NCBI GenBank assembly: GCA_019636375.1 | Contig: JAHBXS010000001.1 | Span: 372,001-436,000 of the forward strand | DNA from: Pirellulaceae bacterium | GTDB lineage: Bacteria; Planctomycetota; Planctomycetia; Pirellulales; Pirellulaceae | DNA: 64,000 nucleotides | Reading direction: 5' to 3' | Part shown: positions 60,868-64,000 of the stretch, in pieces | Layout: each line of letters opens with the position of its first letter | Numbering within the stretch: position 1 is the stretch's first letter | The notes under the pieces: generated by a model | The model's input: only the letters and a program-made list of their open reading frames with translations | Databases searched by the model: none | What the model was told of the DNA's origin: nothing | Program-made: the position numbers and the translations under genes

Positions 60868-61713
60868 ATGAAATTTGGAATGAATTTATTGCTGTGGACC
60901 GCTGAACTGAACGAGGGAATTTTGCCAGTATTGGAGCAAATCAAGGCTTGGGGATACGACGGAGTCGAGGTTCCTCTGTTTAACTACGATCTAGACTATG
61001 CAGCTTGGGGGCGTCGTCTGGATGATCTCGGACTTGGGCGCACTGCTGTCACGGTGCGAACGAACGCTGACAATCCGATTAGTTCTAATCCTCAAGTGCG
61101 CCAAATCGGAATCGACGCCAACAAACGGGCACTCGACTGTTGCCAAGCTCTCGGAGCCAGCCACCTCGTCGGCCCCTATCATTCGGCTTTGGGCGAATTC
61201 AGCGGCCAAGGCCCTTCAAGCAACGAGTGGAATCATGGAGTCGAATCGATGCGGCAGGTCGCCGAGCATGCGGGCTCGCTAAATGTCTGCCTCGCCATCG
61301 AATACCTCAATCGTTTTGAGACGTATCTCCTCAACACGGCCGTCGATACGGCACGATTCGTCCGAGAAGTCAACCATTCGGCGTGTCGGATGATGTACGA
61401 CACCTTTCATGCACACATCGAGGAAAAAAATTCCGCTGATGCGATTAGGGCCGGTGGGGACTTGATCGCTCACGTTCACATTTCCGAAAACGACCGCAGC
61501 ACTCCTGGACATGGCCAAGTCGCCTGGGACGTCAATTTTGATGCCCTACGCGAAATCAACTATGACGGCTGGATGGTCGTGGAAGCGTTTGGGCTCGCAA
61601 TGCCAGAATTGGCCGCCGCGACGAAAATTTGGCGGCGAATGTACACCGACGAATCTCAGCTCACAAAAGACGCGCTGCGATTCATGCAGAACCACGTCGC
61701 ACGGCGATGGTAA
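60868..61713 (+). CDS. Sugar phosphate isomerase/epimerase (xylose-isomerase-like TIM barrel), 281 aa
   Basis: The metal ligands of the D-tagatose/psicose 3-epimerase group are all present: Glu in CLAIEYLNRFETYLL (about 147), Asp in CRMMYDTFHAHIEE (about 180), His in LIAHVHISENDRSTPGHGQV (about 206) and Glu in GWMVVEAFG (about 241). The beginning MKFGMNLLLWTAELNEGIL and LEQIKAWGYDGVEVPL are typical of the family. It has no signal, so it works in the cytoplasm. It follows the DUF1080 gene by 67 bases on the same strand with AGGAAG near its start, and would act on a ketose released from outside. Confidence 0.9.
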   Translation: MKFGMNLLLWTAELNEGILPVLEQIKAWGYDGVEVPLFNYDLDYAAWGRRLDDLGLGRTAVTVRTNADNPISSNPQVRQIGIDANKRALDCCQALGASHLVGPYHSALGEFSGQGPSSNEWNHGVESMRQVAEHAGSLNVCLAIEYLNRFETYLLNTAVDTARFVREVNHSACRMMYDTFHAHIEEKNSADAIRAGGDLIAHVHISENDRSTPGHGQVAWDVNFDALREINYDGWMVVEAFGLAMPELAAATKIWRRMYTDESQLTKDALRFMQNHVARRW

Positions 61714-61767
61714 GGCGTTTTGACTGGCCCTTCATTGGCGGCTCGTAATTTCCAGCCCCAATAGGAC

Positions 61768-61956
61768 TCAAAGTCGGTCTTTGGGGTTCCCCCGCTCGTC
61801 GTATCGCAATAATCCGAAATACACGAACGAAAACAGTCCAATTGGAAAAGTCACAAGAAAAACCGGGCTTACGAAAATAGCTAAAACCACACCAGCAATG
61901 GCTAGGCCAAGCCACAACCACCACGTATCACGTAACAAGCCTTGGAATCGCAACAT
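61768..61956 (-). CDS. Small membrane protein, 62 aa
   Basis: Two membrane helices with almost no loop are seen (WWLWLGLAIAGVVLAIFVSP and VFLVTFPIGLFSFVYFGLL), between a basic N-terminus MLRFQGLLRD and a charged tail LRYDERGNPKDRL. The strong inside-positive pattern supports a real protein over chance. It stands between the epimerase gene (convergent) and the metallopeptidase gene. No function can be given. Confidence 0.6.
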   Translation of the reverse strand: MLRFQGLLRDTWWLWLGLAIAGVVLAIFVSPVFLVTFPIGLFSFVYFGLLRYDERGNPKDRL

Positions 61957-62031
61957 ACTCTCTACCCTTCATTAAGGGCTCAAGTATGACATTTCGGCAG
62001 CGAAGTTTAAAGGCCAGGGTTTAAACAAGCT

Positions 62032-64000
62032 CTATCCTTCCAACACACTCAAGTCTTCGTTAAAGACTGAATCCATTTGTGAGACTTGATCGTCACCGTT
62101 CACAAAAACCCCGTCAGATTTAACGACTGACGGAGTTTGGTATGAACCAGCGAACCCAGAGCGTTGATAAAGGCCCCCCGATTCACCGTGCCAAAATTGT
62201 TGAGAGGATTCGTCGCTGGAATGCGAGTCTGGATTGGCTTGACCAAATACGAAAGCGGCCATCTGGTTCGCATTCACGCCGCCGTCCGCTGCTAACATTT
62301 CTCCGCAACAACTGGGGCAAATACAACTACCATCGTCATTGTTTCCGCATGGCATCGTAATGTGGTGTCGTTCGAATTCTCTCAATTGAGCGAGGGCATC
62401 ATTCAACATCCCGTGATCGTCGGTGTTATGGTATGGAGCCAGCATGAATGCAGGTGGCATCGCCGCGTCTTCTTGGTACATCAACCTTCCGGTTTGCATC
62501 GCGAGGAATCCGACTGCCTCAGCCTTGTGTTGGATTTCCATATCTTGGGAACGCTCTTCCTCGATAAAGAATCTTGTACGGACGCGAGTATTATTCAAAA
62601 CACGTACCGTAGCCGTATCGGCCTCATTAAAGGTTTGCATGTCTAAGAACAGGGCTGGGCGTCCAGAAAAGCCACTTTCATAGTTCACGAAGAATGGGCG
62701 ATTGGTCACCGAAGTCCCCGTGAGCCCCGCTTCGAATCGACGACCATTGTGCTCGCCGATGCCAGGGGTCACTGCAATAAAATGGATGGCTTCGGAAAGA
62801 TGCACTTGATCCGCAGCCTCTTCTTCTTGAAGGCGGATTTCAAATCCAGAGTTGCCAACATTTCGAATTCGTGACGTCGTGGCCGACCATTCGCGATTGG
62901 TCGCAACTTGAGAAAACACCACTGGTTTTGCGGTAAATCCTGCATCATTTTGCCCAGTTGTGAAAGACACATTTCGCCAATTATGATTGGCCGTGGTTCG
63001 TCCCGCCTCAATTCGCATTCCATTTTCGAGATAGTAAATCCCTTCTTCCATGACCATATAGCTAACTTCTTCAAGGCCATGGATTTTGTCGAGGTACTCC
63101 CATTCTTCGATCTTCACTTCAAATGAAGTTCTCGTTACATTTCGCACGCGAATCGTTGAGGGGTCTGAGCCTTCTCGGGCTAGGCCGCCAAATACGACAA
63201 TCGGCGGCGTCGCGTAAGAATTGGCAAAAGTAAAGGTTTTCCAGTTGGAGTCGATTTTGACCGTCCAAACCTCGGCAACCGCACGAGGGCCGCGAACTGG
63301 CTCGACAATATCTGCTTCGACAATGTAGAAGCCCATGCTGCCATAGTCAATGAAGTCATTGTTGGCATGTCCTACGCCTTCGATTCTTAGATAGTAGTTG
63401 CCTTGAGGCACATTCAAAGATATCGAGGTCGCGAACTGGGTAGGCGGATTGTGCGTAGCGATGACTTGCCCAGCTTGGTTGAGCAAAGAGATAGAAGGCT
63501 TAAGATTTGGATGCTCGGCCATTGGAGTCACCCGAATCGACAACGGTCCCTCACCCGCTTCAATTCTGAAAAAGTCTACGTCGGCAGGACTGGAGATAAA
63601 GCCCCAATCGAAAATCGTAGTTGGGCTCGACAACTGAGCGTCAGTTGCAGTTGCCATCGTGTTTCCATGATCGTCAGTTCGGAAAGTTAGCCCCCGATTA
63701 CCCATCACAACATAATCGTTTTCTGTATTGGTCGCTCCCGCATACTCGCCACGACTCCATTGAGTGTTGTTCGCACTAAATGGAGCCCCCATGATTGGCC
63801 CCCAACTTATTTCGCCTGAACCTGTCCCAGGGTGATAAGCTTGGGAATTCAAGCCATCGTGGCGAAGCCCCAAGGTGTGCCCCACTTCATGCGAGGCCGT
63901 TAGCCCGCCAACGCGAAAACCCTTATTGACCGTAAAGCATGGCGTATCATCAGCACGGCCAAAGGAATTCAGAATCGCAATTCCGCCCCACGGGCCATTG
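62032..64000 (-). CDS. Secreted matrixin-like zinc metallopeptidase with PPC and repeated beta domains (N-terminus missing)
   Basis: The visible part is ~655 residues; the start lies beyond the window. The frame entering at the edge reads AILNSFGRADDTPCF and then TASHEVGHTLGLRHDG, a metzincin zinc motif HExxHxxxLxHDG. A PPC domain follows (PADVDFFRIEAGEGPLSIRV, LNVPQGNYYLRIEGVGHAN). Then three repeats of ~95 residues share a pattern of PxVVF, VRNVTRTSFEVKIEE, and HxxEEVSYMVMEEGIYYLEN, similar to H-type-lectin-like beta sandwiches. The C-terminal part has a Cys-rich CICPSCCGEML motif. It is likely a large extracellular protease that binds glycans or surfaces. Confidence 0.85.
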   Translation of the reverse strand, partial: NGPWGGIAILNSFGRADDTPCFTVNKGFRVGGLTASHEVGHTLGLRHDGLNSQAYHPGTGSGEISWGPIMGAPFSANNTQWSRGEYAGATNTENDYVVMGNRGLTFRTDDHGNTMATATDAQLSSPTTIFDWGFISSPADVDFFRIEAGEGPLSIRVTPMAEHPNLKPSISLLNQAGQVIATHNPPTQFATSISLNVPQGNYYLRIEGVGHANNDFIDYGSMGFYIVEADIVEPVRGPRAVAEVWTVKIDSNWKTFTFANSYATPPIVVFGGLAREGSDPSTIRVRNVTRTSFEVKIEEWEYLDKIHGLEEVSYMVMEEGIYYLENGMRIEAGRTTANHNWRNVSFTTGQNDAGFTAKPVVFSQVATNREWSATTSRIRNVGNSGFEIRLQEEEAADQVHLSEAIHFIAVTPGIGEHNGRRFEAGLTGTSVTNRPFFVNYESGFSGRPALFLDMQTFNEADTATVRVLNNTRVRTRFFIEEERSQDMEIQHKAEAVGFLAMQTGRLMYQEDAAMPPAFMLAPYHNTDDHGMLNDALAQLREFERHHITMPCGNNDDGSCICPSCCGEMLAADGGVNANQMAAFVFGQANPDSHSSDESSQQFWHGESGGLYQRSGFAGSYQTPSVVKSDGVFVNGDDQVSQMDSVFNEDLSVLEG

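Overview
The window looks like a piece of a planctomycete (Planctomycetota) chromosome of moderate GC content. I infer this from the gene families rather than from a marker gene: DUF1080 proteins, secreted haem proteins with a single CxxCH, a DUF1570-like lipoprotein, an unusually large ChaN/hydrolase fusion, many secreted or lipid-anchored proteins of unknown function, and several families of short palindromic repeats. The window holds about 50 protein genes, mostly in short operons on both strands, and one tRNA. I found no rRNA, CRISPR array or complete transposon. The first and last genes run off the window.

Layout. 1-2056 (minus) is a small operon of a cytochrome c'-like protein, two short proteins that look like distant paralogues, and a lipoprotein. 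An ApbE flavin transferase follows at 2303-3385. 3386-9984 is accessory DNA: palindromic repeats, a type II restriction-modification pair (D12 adenine methylase plus HNH endonuclease) and a 1089-residue DUF4062-STAND ATPase whose coding sequence carries four different repeat-derived in-frame segments. 9985-17395 is a divergent tryptophan/kynurenine catabolism cluster. On the minus strand lie kynurenine formamidase-like, kynureninase and kynurenine 3-monooxygenase genes; on the plus strand an SDR, a semialdehyde dehydrogenase, a RidA-type aminomuconate deaminase and ACMS decarboxylase. Together they cover kynurenine breakdown to 3-hydroxyanthranilate and the steps after ring opening. The two ring-opening dioxygenases are not here.

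17568-24844 holds a thioredoxin-fold protein, pyrF, tRNA-Pro(GGG) with the tail of a tyrosine integrase interrupted by an IS5-like remnant, a ketoacyl-synthase homologue lacking its catalytic Cys and one His, a GNAT-like protein and an NAD-dependent epimerase. 24873-33900 holds a large MscS channel, a CxxCH protein, a very Cys-rich secreted protein, a TM2 protein and a second ApbE. 33887-43858 holds a lipase-like lipoprotein, fdhD, lipoproteins, an FHA-GAF histidine kinase and small hydrolases. 44075-51568 holds the ChaN/hydrolase fusion, an RtcB RNA ligase, an M48 peptidase and the ybaB-recR pair. 51612-59326 holds an ATPase/membrane-protein operon, the pntAB transhydrogenase and a thioester-reductase-like protein. 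59589-64000 holds a DUF1080 protein, a sugar epimerase and a large secreted metallopeptidase cut by the window edge.

The strongest non-genic signals are the repeat families. Two ~100-bp elements (20428-20527, 31443-31541) have long terminal inverted repeats, YTAA-type target duplications, and ends resembling the surviving end of the IS5-like remnant at 21011, so they look like MITEs of that IS. A separate 81-bp palindromic family has three intergenic copies (36106, 38038, 53806). A modular palindrome set occurs in opposite orientations at 3440 and 9847, on either side of the defence genes. All family assignments come from motif reading, not database searches.
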